Assembly (NCBI GenBank): GCA_024236215.1
Contig: JACKKX010000001.1
Location: 124,001-188,000, forward strand
Length of the DNA: 64,000 bases
Reading direction: 5' to 3'
Source: Novosphingobium sp.
GTDB lineage: Bacteria; Pseudomonadota; Alphaproteobacteria; Sphingomonadales; Sphingomonadaceae
The position numbers and the translations under genes were made by a program. Below, one piece after another: positions 27,711-37,465 of the stretch. The notes below the pieces were generated by a model. It did not search any database and was not told the origin of the DNA. It was given only the letters and a program-made list of their open reading frames with translations. Every line of letters begins with the position of its first letter. Positions within the stretch are counted from its first letter, which is position 1.

Positions 27711-28823
27711 ATGACCTTCACCGGCAAACAGCTCACCACTCAGCTCGATGCAGACGGCACGCTGACCGTCCAGCTCAACGACAAGACCTGGGAGGCGCCG
27801 CAGGGCACGCAGGTCCTGATTCGGGTCGAGGCGACCCCGATCAACCCGTCAGATCTCGGTCTGCTGTTTGCCTCGGCGGATATGGGAAATGCCGCCTATT
27901 CCCCCGGCAAGGTTGTGGCGAAGATGCCCGATAACGCCACCCGGGCGATGAAGGCGCGCCATGGCCTTGCGATGCCTGCGGGCAACGAAGCTGCGGGCGT
28001 CGTGGTCGCCGCCGGCGACGATCCGGCGGCGCAGGCGCTGATGGGCAAGCGGATCGCCTGCGTTCCGGGCACCGCCTATGCCGACTATGCGCTGTGCGAT
28101 GCTTCGATGGCCTTCGCGGTGGACGATGGGGTCAGCGCCGAGCAGGCCGCCAGTTCGTTCGTCAATCCGATGACCGCGCTGGGCTTTACCGAGACGATGA
28201 AGATGGAAGGCTTCACCGGCATCGTCCATGCGGCAGCGGCATCGAACCTGGGGCAGATGCTGGTCAAGATCTGCCAGCAGGACGGCATCCCGCTGGTCAA
28301 CATCGTGCGCAGCGCCGAGCAGGTGAAGATCCTGAAGGATCTGGGCGCGACCCACGTGCTCAATATGACCGATGCCGATTTCATGGCACAGCTTACCGAC
28401 GCGATTACCGAGACCAAGGCGATGATCGGGTTCGATCCGATCGGTGGAGGAACGCTGGCGGGGCAGATCCTGACCGCGATGGAAGCCGCCGCCAGCCGCG
28501 GCATGGCCTTCAGCCGCTATGGCTCCTCGAGCCCCAAGAAGGTCTATATCTACGGCGCGCTCGATCTCGGGCCGACGATCCTCAATCGCGCCTTCGGCCT
28601 GACCTGGGATCTGGGCGGCTGGCTGCTGACCCCGTTCATGATGAAGGCCGGGATGGAAGTGGTCGGAAGGATGCGTGCGCGGGTGATGAAGGACCTCACC
28701 ACCACCTTCGCCAGCCACTACAAGGCCCAGGTCAGCCTGGAAGGCATGCTCACCCGCGAGGCGATTGCCGAATACAATGCCCGGCGCACAGGCGAGAAGT
28801 ATCTGGTGGTCCCCGGCGGCTGA
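27711..28823 (+). CDS. zinc-independent MDR-family NAD(P)H:quinone oxidoreductase-like protein
   Basis: 370 residues of the medium-chain dehydrogenase/reductase superfamily. RVEATPINPSDLGLL and GNEAAGVVVAAGD mark the GroES-like domain, and HAAAASNLGQMLVKIC is the Rossmann Ala/Gly-rich segment. The structural and catalytic zinc cysteines are absent, as in quinone oxidoreductases. A C-terminal extension of helices with ARVMKDL follows. The gene sits between truA (41 bases away, with a visible GGGAG site) and the large amidohydrolase. The substrate is not predictable. Confidence 0.85.
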   Translation: MTFTGKQLTTQLDADGTLTVQLNDKTWEAPQGTQVLIRVEATPINPSDLGLLFASADMGNAAYSPGKVVAKMPDNATRAMKARHGLAMPAGNEAAGVVVAAGDDPAAQALMGKRIACVPGTAYADYALCDASMAFAVDDGVSAEQAASSFVNPMTALGFTETMKMEGFTGIVHAAAASNLGQMLVKICQQDGIPLVNIVRSAEQVKILKDLGATHVLNMTDADFMAQLTDAITETKAMIGFDPIGGGTLAGQILTAMEAAASRGMAFSRYGSSSPKKVYIYGALDLGPTILNRAFGLTWDLGGWLLTPFMMKAGMEVVGRMRARVMKDLTTTFASHYKAQVSLEGMLTREAIAEYNARRTGEKYLVVPGG

Positions 28824-28919
28824 CGTAGTTCGCCCCCTTTCCCAAGCCGTTCGCAGAACGCGCGGTTGACTTGGACCGCGCGGGGGCGATGATCCCGCCC
28901 GGACAGGGAGTGCCTTTTG

Positions 28920-31900
28920 ATGAACCGATCGATCCGTGCCGCATCGCGGCTTGCGCTTGCCGTTTCGCTTGCCGTCTGCGCGGCTCCGGCGCTGGCCAAG
29001 CCTGCCGCCAAGGAAACGCCAAAGTGGGATGTTTCGGCCCCTCCTGGCATGACCGTGCGGCAGGTTCCGATCGCGGTCGAGGAAGGCACCTGGATGAACA
29101 TCGACGTCAGCCCCGACGGGCAGACGATCGCTTTCGACCTGCTCGGCGACATCTACACCATGCCGATTACGGGCGGCACCCCCACCCGCATCGCCGAGGG
29201 GCTGGCCTATGAAACCCAGCCGCGCTTCTCGCCCGATGGAAAGCGCATCTCGTTCACCTCGGACCGGGGCGGTGGCGACAACATCTGGATCATGAACCGC
29301 GACGGCAGCGACAAGCGCCAGCTCACCACCGAAAACTTCCGCCTGACCAATCAGGCGACCTGGAGCCCGGACGGGCAGTTCATCGCTGCCAAGAAGCACT
29401 TCACCACCCAGCGCTCGCTCGGCACGGGTGAGGTGTGGCTCTATCACGTATCGGGCGGAGACGGAGTGGTGCTGATCAAGAAGCCCAGCGAGGCCCACCA
29501 GAAGGAGCTGGGCGAACCGACCTTTGCTCCCGATGGCAAGCACATCTATTTCACCCGCAACACCACGCCCGGTCCGATTTTCCAATACGCGCAGGATAGC
29601 AACAACCAGATCTTCGCGATCGAACGCTACGACATGGAAACCGGCGAGAGCGAGCAGGTGGCGGGCGGCGAAGGCGGCGCGGTGCGCCCTGCCCCCTCGC
29701 CCGACGGCAAGAAGCTGGCCTATGTCCGGCGCGAGCACACCCATTCCCGGCTCTACGTGCGCGATCTGGCCACGGGAGAGGATCGCAAGGTCTACGACGC
29801 GCTCGATCAGGACGTGCAGGAAACCTGGGCCGTCACCGGGGTCTATCCCAACATGGCCTGGACCCCGGATTCGGCCAGCGTGGTGTTCTGGGCCGGGGGC
29901 AAGATCAACCGGGTCGATCTGGCGACCGGCAAGGCCAGCGTGATCCCGTTCCGGATTGCCGACAGCCGCGGCGTGATCGATCCGCCCCGCCCACCGGTGG
30001 CCGTCGCGCCCGATACGTTCGAGACGAAAATGCCGCGCGGCGCCGCCGTTTCACCCGATGGCAGCCGGGTGGTGTTCGAGACGCTGGGGCAGTTGTGGAT
30101 CAAGCCGATGGCGGGCGGCACGGCGCGCCGCCTGACCGGCGACGAGCAGGCGATGGAGGGCTATCCCGCCTGGTCGCCCGATGGCCGCACGATTGCCTAT
30201 GTGCGCTGGACCGACGCCGGGCTGGGCGAAGTGCGCACCATGTCCGCCGATGGCGGGGCTTCGGTCGCGGTCACCTCCGCACCCGGCCACTATGCCCGCC
30301 CGCGCTTTTCGCCCGATGGCAAGACCATCGTGTTCGAACGCCAGCAGGGCGGCTTTCTGGTCAGCCCGCGCGGCTCTGCCGAGCCGGGGATCTACCGTGT
30401 GCCCGCAAGCGGCGGAGCGATGGTGCGGATCAGCAAGGACGGCGCCCATCCGCAGTTCGGCGCCTCATCGGACCGGGTCTTCGTGGTCGAACAGGGTGCC
30501 GACAAGGCCAGTCTGATCTCGATGGACATGAACGGCGAAGCGCGCCGCACCCATGCCGAGGGCGGTCTGGCCACCGACTTTTCGGTATCGCCTGACGGCA
30601 AGTTCCTGGCGTTCAAGCAGAACTACCAGGCCTTTGTCGCGCCGATGCTGCCGGGCACGCAGGATGTCTCGCTTTCGCCCAAGGGTTCGGGCCTGCCGGT
30701 AACCCGCGCCAGCGGCGACGGGGCCGATTGGATCCACTGGAGCGGCGATGGCAAGTGGCTCTACTGGTCGCTGGGCCCGACGCTGTTTGGCGCCGATCGC
30801 GCCGCGATGTTTGCCGATGCACCCGGCGCCAAGGCCGTCAAATATACCGCGCCCGCAACCGGCGTTTCGCTTTCGATGACCGTCCAGGCCGATAAGCCAT
30901 CGGGCAGCGTGGCAATTGTCGGCGCGCGGGTGGTGACCATGAAGGGGCCTGATGGCGGCGCGATCGACGATGGCGTTGTCCTGATCGAGGGGAACCGGAT
31001 CAAGGCCGTGGGCAAGCGCGGCGAAGTGACGATCCCGCCCGGCACCCCGACGCTCGATGCCACCGGCAAGACCGTGATCCCTGGCTTGATCGATGCCCAT
31101 GCCCACGGCCCCTATGGCGTCGATGAAATGACCCCCCAGGCCAATTGGGCCGAGATGGTCAACCTCGCGCTCGGGGTGACCACGCGGCACGATCCATCGA
31201 GCAGCGCCGCCACCGTCTTTCCCGCTCTGGAAATGGTTCGCGCGGGCAAGCTGATCGGGCCTCGCAGCTTTTCCACCGCAGAGATCGTCTATGGTGCCAA
31301 ACTGCCCGGACTCTATGCCGAGATCGACGGGCCCGAAGATGCGCTCAATCACGTCCGCCGCCTCAAGGCCGAGGGCGCGCATTCGATCAAGAACTACAAC
31401 CAGCCCCGGCGCGAACAGCGCCAGCAGGTGACCGCTGCCGCGATCAAGGAGGGAATGCGCTCTGTGGCCGAGGGCGGCTCGCTGTTCGGCTTTGACATGA
31501 CCCTGATCGCCGATGGCAACACCACGGTGGAGCACAACCTGCCGGTTGGGGTGATGTACGAAGACGTGCTGCAATTCTTCTCGGAATCGAAGACCGGATA
31601 CACGCCGACCCTGGTGGTGACCTATGGCGGTCCGGCGGGCGATCCCTACTGGCGTTCGCATACCGAAGTGTGGAAGCACCCCCTGCTGCAAAAGCATGAG
31701 CCGTCGGCAGTGCTGGTGGCGGCCAGCGCAAGGCGTGAACTGGCCCCCGAGGAGGACTACCGCGATGCCGACAATGCGCGCGAGGCCGCGAAACTGGCCC
31801 GGCGGGGCGTGCCGGTGGCGATCGGCGCGCACGGCCAGGAGCCGGGCATCGCCGCGCACTGGGAGCTGTGGTCATTCGTGCGCGGGGGCATGACCCCGAT

Positions 31901-32213
31901 CGAGGCGCTGCGCGCCGGGACGATCGAAAGCGCCCGCTCGCTGGGCTATGATCGCGACATCGGCAGCCTTGAGCCCGGCAAGCTTGCCGACCTGGTGGTG
32001 CTCGATGCCGATCCGACCCAGAATATCCGCAATTCGGACAAGGTCTCCAAGGTGATGGTGGGCGGCCACCTCTACGATGCGGGCACACTCAACGAGGAGC
32101 TGACCGGCAATCGCAAGCGTCCGGCCTATTGGTGGGAAGGCAATGAGGACAAGGGCGGCTGGTCTGGTCCGAGTGGCGGAGCCAGCGCGCAGACGGACGC
32201 GGATGACGGTTAG
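28920..32213 (+). CDS. exported beta-propeller / amidohydrolase fusion protein
   Basis: 1097 residues with a Sec signal peptide (cleavage near ALAKPAA). Residues ~45-630 contain repeated TolB/PD40-type blades with SPDG motifs (for example DVSPDGQTIAF, RFSPDGKRISF, TFAPDGKHIYF). The C-terminal ~400 residues are an amidohydrolase domain: VIPGLIDAHAHG supplies the His727-x-His729 metal pair, followed by a conserved Lys/His region and GTIESARSLGYDRDIGSLEPGKLADLVVLDADP. Such fusions are found in Bacteroidetes and sphingomonads, and probably act in the periplasm on an unknown amide or peptide. The first Met in frame is ATG 28920 after GGGAG. The stop overlaps the convergent thioredoxin-like gene. 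Confidence 0.88.
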   Translation: MNRSIRAASRLALAVSLAVCAAPALAKPAAKETPKWDVSAPPGMTVRQVPIAVEEGTWMNIDVSPDGQTIAFDLLGDIYTMPITGGTPTRIAEGLAYETQPRFSPDGKRISFTSDRGGGDNIWIMNRDGSDKRQLTTENFRLTNQATWSPDGQFIAAKKHFTTQRSLGTGEVWLYHVSGGDGVVLIKKPSEAHQKELGEPTFAPDGKHIYFTRNTTPGPIFQYAQDSNNQIFAIERYDMETGESEQVAGGEGGAVRPAPSPDGKKLAYVRREHTHSRLYVRDLATGEDRKVYDALDQDVQETWAVTGVYPNMAWTPDSASVVFWAGGKINRVDLATGKASVIPFRIADSRGVIDPPRPPVAVAPDTFETKMPRGAAVSPDGSRVVFETLGQLWIKPMAGGTARRLTGDEQAMEGYPAWSPDGRTIAYVRWTDAGLGEVRTMSADGGASVAVTSAPGHYARPRFSPDGKTIVFERQQGGFLVSPRGSAEPGIYRVPASGGAMVRISKDGAHPQFGASSDRVFVVEQGADKASLISMDMNGEARRTHAEGGLATDFSVSPDGKFLAFKQNYQAFVAPMLPGTQDVSLSPKGSGLPVTRASGDGADWIHWSGDGKWLYWSLGPTLFGADRAAMFADAPGAKAVKYTAPATGVSLSMTVQADKPSGSVAIVGARVVTMKGPDGGAIDDGVVLIEGNRIKAVGKRGEVTIPPGTPTLDATGKTVIPGLIDAHAHGPYGVDEMTPQANWAEMVNLALGVTTRHDPSSSAATVFPALEMVRAGKLIGPRSFSTAEIVYGAKLPGLYAEIDGPEDALNHVRRLKAEGAHSIKNYNQPRREQRQQVTAAAIKEGMRSVAEGGSLFGFDMTLIADGNTTVEHNLPVGVMYEDVLQFFSESKTGYTPTLVVTYGGPAGDPYWRSHTEVWKHPLLQKHEPSAVLVAASARRELAPEEDYRDADNAREAAKLARRGVPVAIGAHGQEPGIAAHWELWSFVRGGMTPIEALRAGTIESARSLGYDRDIGSLEPGKLADLVVLDADPTQNIRNSDKVSKVMVGGHLYDAGTLNEELTGNRKRPAYWWEGNEDKGGWSGPSGGASAQTDADDG

Positions 32214-32713
32214 CGCTGGGCGGCGGCCCTGAACCAGTTCAGGATCGCCGCCTCGCCCCGGCTGTCGGCGTTGCGCCAGGCGATCGCGTCCTTTCTGGAG
32301 TTGATCCGCTTGCCTTGCGGCGAGATCAGGAACAGCGCAGGCGTGCTCTTCAGCTTCCTGACCCCGAAACGGGCGACCAGATCGAGATTGCGCCCGTTGC
32401 CGGTCTGCGGCTTGCCCACGTCGATGAAGGTCACGCTGTAGCGCGAATCGAATTCGGCCCTGAACGCGTCCGAAGTCAGTGTGCGGGCCAGCGCGCGGCT
32501 GTCATGGCACCAGTCGGCCCCGAACACGATCACCGCCACCCTGCCCTGCGCTGCCGCCGCTGCCAGCGCTGCGTCGAGCACGCTCGCTCCGTCGGCATCG
32601 GCGGGATAGAAACGGGTTGCCTCGCTCGCGGCCGGTAGATCGGCACGCACCGGTACGGCAACTGCCCCAAGCGCCAGCAGAAGCGGAGCAAGCAGGTGCG
32701 CGGCGCGCCTCAA
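32210..32713 (-). CDS. exported thioredoxin-fold protein with a single active-site Cys
   Basis: 167 residues. An N-terminal signal peptide (hydrophobic [14 protein letters not shown], cleavage near VRADL) precedes a thioredoxin-like fold with [18 protein letters not shown]. The usual CxxC is CHDS (Cys69, Ser72), so it cannot form an ordinary intramolecular disulfide. [15 protein letters not shown] has the cis-Pro segment. The start is TTG 32713, which overlaps the cobS stop as TTGA, so it is probably translated with cobS. Its role, redox or otherwise, is unknown. Confidence 0.75.
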   Translation of the reverse strand: MRRAAHLLAPLLLALGAVAVPVRADLPAASEATRFYPADADGASVLDAALAAAAAQGRVAVIVFGADWCHDSRALARTLTSDAFRAEFDSRYSVTFIDVGKPQTGNGRNLDLVARFGVRKLKSTPALFLISPQGKRINSRKDAIAWRNADSRGEAAILNWFRAAAQR

Positions 32714-33702
32714 GCCTTGGCTACCACGCTTTCGGGCAGTTCGGTGCCGAACACCCGCTGGTAGTATTCCGCCACCAGCATCCGCTCGGTCTCGTCGCAC
32801 TTGTTGAGGAACGAGAGGCGGAAGGCATAGCCCGGATCCTTGAAGATTGCGGTATTCTGCGCCCAGGTGATGACCGTGCGGGGGCTCATCACGGTGGAGA
32901 TATCGCCGTTGATGAAGCCCTGGCGGGTCAGGTCGGCAACCTTGACCATCTGGCCGACCATGTCCTCGGGGGTGCCTGAGACTTTCTTGAGGACGATCTC
33001 GCTCTCCACCGCGGCGGGCAGGTAGTTGAGCGCGACGACGATGTTCCAGCGGTCCATCTGCGCCTGGTTGATCGCCTGGGTGCCATGATAGAGGCCGCTG
33101 GTATCCCCCAGGCCCACGGTGTTGGCGGTGGCGAACAGGCGGAAGAACTTGTTGGGGCGGATTACCCGGTTCTGGTCAAGCAGGGTCAGTTTGCCTTCGG
33201 TTTCCAGCACGCGCTGGATCACGAACATCACATCGGGGCGCCCGGCATCGTATTCGTCGAACACCAGCGCCACCGGGTGCTGGAGCGCCCAGGGCAGCAG
33301 TCCTTCGCGGAATTCGGTGACCTGCAAGCCATCGCGCAGCACGATCGCGTCGCGCCCGATCAGATCGATCCGGCTGATGTGGGCATCAAGGTTGATGCGC
33401 ATGCAGGGCCAGTTAAGCCGCGCAGCAACCTGCTCGATATGGGTCGACTTGCCGGTGCCGTGATAGCCCTGGACGATCACCCGCCGGTTGAAGGCAAAGC
33501 CCGCCAGAATCGCCAACGTGGTATCGGCATCGAACACATAGGCTTCATCGACATCCGGGGTCCGCTCATCCGGCTGGCTGAAGGCTGGAACCTTCATGTC
33601 GATGTCGATCCCGAACACCTCGCGCACGTCGATCTCGCGATCGGGAGCTTCGAGAACGGTGGTTCCGGCGGTATCGAGCTGGGTCTTGGGAATGTTGGTC
33701 AT
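32710..33702 (-). CDS. cobS: cobaltochelatase subunit CobS
   Basis: 330-residue AAA+ ATPase of the aerobic CobN-CobS-CobT cobaltochelatase, which inserts cobalt into hydrogenobyrinate a,c-diamide. Walker A is GYHGTGKST (Gly79-Thr87), Walker [11 protein letters not shown], and sensor-1 [14 protein letters not shown]. The N-terminus [18 protein letters not shown] is characteristic of CobS. Two partners, cobT and cobN, are absent from the window; cobT commonly lies directly downstream in this group. In some bacteria CobS homologues serve other chelatases or MoxR-like roles. Start ATG 33702 agrees with the family. Confidence 0.92.
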   Translation of the reverse strand: MTNIPKTQLDTAGTTVLEAPDREIDVREVFGIDIDMKVPAFSQPDERTPDVDEAYVFDADTTLAILAGFAFNRRVIVQGYHGTGKSTHIEQVAARLNWPCMRINLDAHISRIDLIGRDAIVLRDGLQVTEFREGLLPWALQHPVALVFDEYDAGRPDVMFVIQRVLETEGKLTLLDQNRVIRPNKFFRLFATANTVGLGDTSGLYHGTQAINQAQMDRWNIVVALNYLPAAVESEIVLKKVSGTPEDMVGQMVKVADLTRQGFINGDISTVMSPRTVITWAQNTAIFKDPGYAFRLSFLNKCDETERMLVAEYYQRVFGTELPESVVAKA

Positions 33703-33796
33703 CGCGCGAACCCGCCTATACGCGCGGGCGCGGCGCTGCAACAGGCTTTGCGTAGCGAACAGCAACGAAATTGCGCCGCAGGCGCTTTGGGCAGAT

Positions 33797-35488
33797 TCAG
33801 GCTACGGCGCTGGCCGCGAAATCGGTGGCGCGGCAGGCGCGATCGCGGCCGTCGGCCTTGGCTCGGTAGAGCGCGCTGTCGGCCAGGCGGTAGAGGCGCC
33901 GCCAATCGGCCTCTGTCGCGATCTGGCCCTCGGCGAACCCGATGCTGACAGTCACGCGGACATCATAGGGCATTGCCCCATCGCGCACCGCAGCGAGAAT
34001 TCGCTCCGGATTGCACTCCGCCTGGTGCGACATCGGCACCAGCAGCGCGAATTCCTCGCCTCCCAGGCGCACCGCTAGAGCGTCGCGCGGGCGGCAGGCC
34101 TGGATCGTCTGCGCGATCGAACCCAGCATCTCATCACCGGCATCGTGACCATAGCGGTCGTTAATCGCCTTGAAGTGATCGATATCGATCAGCATCAGCC
34201 GGAACCGGCCCGCGCGCCCGATTGCCTGTTCGAGGAAGGCGCGGCGGTTAAGCAGGCCAGTAAGCGGATCGCTGTTGGCAAGGCGCAGCGCAAGCTTGGC
34301 GTGCGCCCTGGCATCGTCGCGCTCGTCGCTCAGTTCGCGCAGACGCGCGACGATCAGCAGGGTTGAGAACAGCACCTCGCCGCCCAGCGCCAGGAGATTG
34401 CCGTTATCGAGCCAAAAGCTGTACCCGATCAGGTTGAATCCATGGGCAAGCCGCGCCATCGAAACCGCAACGGGGGCTCCCCAAGAAAGCATGAAGAGCC
34501 AGAAATAGCGATTGCGCGAACGCCAGGCATTCCAGACGATCGGAAAGATGCAGGAGAGCAAGGCAAGGCCAGCGCAAAAGAACAGCCGATCGAGCAGCCA
34601 GAACTGCCAGGGTGCCAGCAGAGCCACCGCCACACCGCCTGACAGCGCGAGGCCGCTGACCACATCGCAATAGCGCCGGAGCCGAGGGGTGAAAACCGCG
34701 CGGCCAAAGAAGGCCCTGATGAAGGCCAGGCCCAGGACGCCGGAGAAATAGAGCAACAGATAGTTGATCCGCAGCCGGTCATTGTTGTCGAGATTGCTGA
34801 AAACCAGCAAGGCCGCCCCGGAGGACGTGAATGTATAGGCGGCAAGCGAAGCCGCCATCAACGCGTAAACCAGCTGGAAGCGGTGACGCAGCGCAACCCA
34901 GAACGCCAGGTTGTAGACTACCAGCGCCAGGATCAGCCCGGCGAATCCGGCATAAAGCGCGATCAACCAGCCGGTTAGCCGGTCGGCCTCGCTGCGGGTC
35001 ATCAGCGTGGCGCCAAGTACAATCCCACGCAAATTGGCGCTGTCCTTGATCTCGACATGGATCGCGGTGAGCGGCGCCTTGTGGGTGGGGACCGGCAGTT
35101 CGAAGATCGCCCCGATTGTCATGTAGCGCGAGGCCTGCCACGAGCTGAACGCGAGGCTTGCGGTCGTCCCATCGGCATAGCGGAAAACGAACTTCGCACG
35201 ATCCTGCCAGACGCTGGCAAAGCGCAGGACCAGCGGATTGGCAGGATCCGCCTTGACCGGTGCGAACAAGAGACGGGCCGCGAAATCGCCGGTGCCCAGC
35301 CGGTTTTGCGGGCTGGTGCAATCCCATACCGGAGGCGGCGCCAGCACCCGCTCGGCATCGCCAGAGGCCGGCGGAAGGGAAGCGAAGCAACCTTCAAGCG
35401 GAACCGCACCATGCGCGGCCGATCCGATGCCCAAAGCAAGCATCATCGCGGCGAGCACCCGCAGGAATGGCTTGAACAACCCTCTCAT
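33797..35488 (-). CDS. membrane-anchored diguanylate cyclase with 7TMR-DISM-like sensor
   Basis: 563 residues. A signal peptide (residues ~1-27) and a ~150-residue periplasmic domain precede about seven membrane helices (roughly 170-380), the 7TMR-DISM layout. A short coiled coil then leads to a C-terminal GGDEF domain with the active-site motif GGEEF (476-480) in [11 protein letters not shown] and the metal-binding region [16 protein letters not shown]. The RxxD product-inhibition site is not obvious. It should make cyclic di-GMP in response to an extracellular signal. It is divergent from the TetR gene, with a 75-base spacer. Confidence 0.92.
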   Translation of the reverse strand: MRGLFKPFLRVLAAMMLALGIGSAAHGAVPLEGCFASLPPASGDAERVLAPPPVWDCTSPQNRLGTGDFAARLLFAPVKADPANPLVLRFASVWQDRAKFVFRYADGTTASLAFSSWQASRYMTIGAIFELPVPTHKAPLTAIHVEIKDSANLRGIVLGATLMTRSEADRLTGWLIALYAGFAGLILALVVYNLAFWVALRHRFQLVYALMAASLAAYTFTSSGAALLVFSNLDNNDRLRINYLLLYFSGVLGLAFIRAFFGRAVFTPRLRRYCDVVSGLALSGGVAVALLAPWQFWLLDRLFFCAGLALLSCIFPIVWNAWRSRNRYFWLFMLSWGAPVAVSMARLAHGFNLIGYSFWLDNGNLLALGGEVLFSTLLIVARLRELSDERDDARAHAKLALRLANSDPLTGLLNRRAFLEQAIGRAGRFRLMLIDIDHFKAINDRYGHDAGDEMLGSIAQTIQACRPRDALAVRLGGEEFALLVPMSHQAECNPERILAAVRDGAMPYDVRVTVSIGFAEGQIATEADWRRLYRLADSALYRAKADGRDRACRATDFAASAVA

Positions 35489-35545
35489 CAGCCAAGCGCT
35501 AGCCGATCATGGAAAATTTCAGGTTAACGCGAAATCCAATTGCAG

Positions 35546-35567
35546 ACATACCAACCAGTCGGTATGT
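35546..35567. promoter_or_regulatory. TetR-type palindromic operator overlapping the tetR start codon
   Basis: 22-base palindrome with arms ACATACC and GGTATGT about the centre AACCAGTC, the same form as operators bound by several TetR repressors. The ATG of the regulator gene (35564-35566) lies in the right arm, so bound repressor would block its own translation-initiation region and possibly the divergent GGDEF gene. Autoregulation is inferred. Confidence 0.7.
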
Positions 35568-36205
35568 ATCCGAAGGTGATACCCAACCAGCCCTTTCGCG
35601 AAAAGCCCGTGGGTGCGCGGGCCAAACTGCTTGAAGCCGGGGTAGCCCTGGTGCGTGAACAAGGCTTTGCCGCGACCTCGCTCGACCAGCTGTGCCAGGC
35701 GGCGGGAGTGACCAAGGGCGCGTTTTTCCATCATTTTCCCTCAAAAGAGGCGCTCGGCGTTGCCTTGGCAAACTATTGGTCGGCATCGACGAGCGCCTTT
35801 TTTGCCGCCGCTCCGTTTCATCACCTGGACGATCCACTGGAGCGGGTGCTGGGCTATATCGATCTGCGGATCGCCCTCATCTCTGGTCCGGTCGAAAGCT
35901 TCAGCTGTGTTGCGGGAACCATGGTGCAGGAGGCGTTTCGCAGCAGCGATGCGATCCGCAAGGCCTGCAGCGCTTCGATCCTGGGCAATGCGCGCATTCT
36001 GGAAGAGGATCTTTCTGTCGTGATTGCGCATTGCGGCGCAAGCGGGGTGACGGCGGAAGGCCTTGCCCGTCATGCCCAGACGGTGATCCAGGGCGCCTTC
36101 GTCCTCGCCAAGACCCAAGACGATGAGCACGCCGCCGCGCTTGCCCGCGAGGAGTTGCTGCACTTGCGCCGCTATTTCGAATTGCTGTTCACAACCGGCA
36201 AGTAA
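35564..36205 (+). CDS. TetR-family transcriptional regulator
   Basis: 213 residues. The N-terminal helix-turn-helix domain is visible: ARAKLLEAGVALVREQGFAATSLDQLCQAAGVTKGAFFHHFPSKEAL, with the recognition helix ending FFHHF. The ligand-binding C-terminal domain is not recognisably assigned. ATG 35564 is chosen; there is no Shine-Dalgarno sequence ahead of it because the operator occupies that position, so a leaderless or internally started mRNA is possible. A TTG 24 bases upstream is in frame. Genes 36227-39466 follow in the same direction with gaps under 31 bases, so it probably controls that operon. Confidence 0.88.
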   Translation: MYPKVIPNQPFREKPVGARAKLLEAGVALVREQGFAATSLDQLCQAAGVTKGAFFHHFPSKEALGVALANYWSASTSAFFAAAPFHHLDDPLERVLGYIDLRIALISGPVESFSCVAGTMVQEAFRSSDAIRKACSASILGNARILEEDLSVVIAHCGASGVTAEGLARHAQTVIQGAFVLAKTQDDEHAAALAREELLHLRRYFELLFTTGK

Positions 36206-36226
36206 CCGGAACATTGGGAGAAATCG

Positions 36227-36631
36227 ATGCCAAGAATGATTTTTGTGAACCTGCCGGTGGTCGACCTGGACCGGGCCAAAGCATTCTACACCGCACTGGG
36301 TTTCACCTGCAATCCGCAGTTCAGCGACGATTCCGGTGCATGCATGGTGCTGTCAGAGACGATCTACGTGATGATCCTCAACCACGAAAAATGGCGCATG
36401 TTCACCGCCCGGCCAATCCCCGCGCGGGGATCGAGCGAGGTCGCGCTGGCGCTGAGCTGTGACGGCCGGGACGAAGTCAACGCCCTGGTCGAAGCCGGAG
36501 CGGCGGCAGGTGGGACCGCCGACGTTAACCCGCCGCAAGACCATGGTTTCATGTTCCAGCGCACGATCGAGGACCCCGACGGTCACATATGGGAGCCGTT
36601 CTGGATGGATCCCGCGGCGGTGGCAGGCTGA
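36227..36631 (+). CDS. VOC family protein (glyoxalase/bleomycin-resistance fold)
   Basis: 134 residues. VVDLDRAKAFYTALGFTCNPQFSDD at the N-terminus and a C-terminal IEDPDGHIWEPFWMD, with the conserved His/Glu metal residues, define the vicinal-oxygen-chelate fold. It is the second gene of the TetR-led operon. Such proteins bind metals and small molecules, or carry out lyase or dioxygenase reactions; which applies here cannot be told. Confidence 0.85.
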   Translation: MPRMIFVNLPVVDLDRAKAFYTALGFTCNPQFSDDSGACMVLSETIYVMILNHEKWRMFTARPIPARGSSEVALALSCDGRDEVNALVEAGAAAGGTADVNPPQDHGFMFQRTIEDPDGHIWEPFWMDPAAVAG

Positions 36632-36650
36632 AAACCAAAGGAGGAACGGC

Positions 36651-37436
36651 ATGGACAAATTGCAGGGCAGCTGGATCTGGTATGAGCTGTTGAGCCCCGA
36701 TCCCGAGGGTTCCAGGGCATTCTACGAGCATGTCGTCGGCTGGACCATGACAACCAGCCATGAAGGCGATGCCAGCTATGGCTTCATTGCCCGCGCGGAC
36801 GGCGGGATGACCGGCGGAATGCTGCGAATGAGCCAGGAAATGCAGGACCAAGGCGCCCGCCCATGCTGGCTGGGTTACGTTGGGGTGGACGATTGCGACG
36901 CGGCCATAGCCGCGATCGAGGCCGCGGGCGGCAAGTGCCTTATGGGTCCGCGCGATGTCGAGACCGCTGGGCGGTTTGCGCTTGTCGCCGACTGCTGCGG
37001 TGCCCCGTTCTATGTCATGACGCCCTCCTCCGCACCCGGCCAGGGCGGGAGTACGGCGTTTGCCGCCCTTCCCCGCGTCGGCAGCTGCGGCTGGAACGAG
37101 CTCTATTCCGATCACCCCGGCAAGGCGCTGGGCTTCTACACCGGCCTATTCGGCTGGACCCTGCCCGACGCGATGGACATGGGGGCGCTCGGCAAATACC
37201 AGTTCATTGCCCACGACGGGACTATGATCGGGGCGATCATGCAGCGCCCCGATCCGGTGCCGACCCCGGTCTGGGCGCATTATTTCTGGGTTGAATCGAT
37301 TGCGGCGGCCAAGACCCGGATCGAAGCGGCTGGCGGGCATGTGGTCAACGGCCCGAGCGAAGTCCCCGGCCCCTTGTGGGTGATCCAGGGCCTCGATCCC
37401 CAAGGAGCTCTGTTCTCATTGGTGGGCGGCAAATAG
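36651..37436 (+). CDS. two-domain VOC family protein
   Basis: 261 residues formed by two VOC modules in tandem (about residues 6-125 and 140-258). Each begins with W-x-E-L-x(S/Y)-xD and a SRAFYEHVVGW or ALGFYTGLFGW helix, and each ends in G-x-Q/F-...-D motifs. This two-module pattern resembles the CFP32/hydroxylase-like VOC proteins of actinobacteria. AAAGGAGGAAC is a very strong ribosome binding site before ATG 36651. Third gene of the TetR-led operon. Confidence 0.87.
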   Translation: MDKLQGSWIWYELLSPDPEGSRAFYEHVVGWTMTTSHEGDASYGFIARADGGMTGGMLRMSQEMQDQGARPCWLGYVGVDDCDAAIAAIEAAGGKCLMGPRDVETAGRFALVADCCGAPFYVMTPSSAPGQGGSTAFAALPRVGSCGWNELYSDHPGKALGFYTGLFGWTLPDAMDMGALGKYQFIAHDGTMIGAIMQRPDPVPTPVWAHYFWVESIAAAKTRIEAAGGHVVNGPSEVPGPLWVIQGLDPQGALFSLVGGK

Positions 37437-37465
37437 CGCAGGATCGAGCACGGAGAATTGACGCC

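Noticed and set aside
27849-29744. 631-codon open frame antisense to the MDR gene and the amidohydrolase
   Set aside because: It crosses two genes with complete domains on the plus strand and has no recognisable motif.
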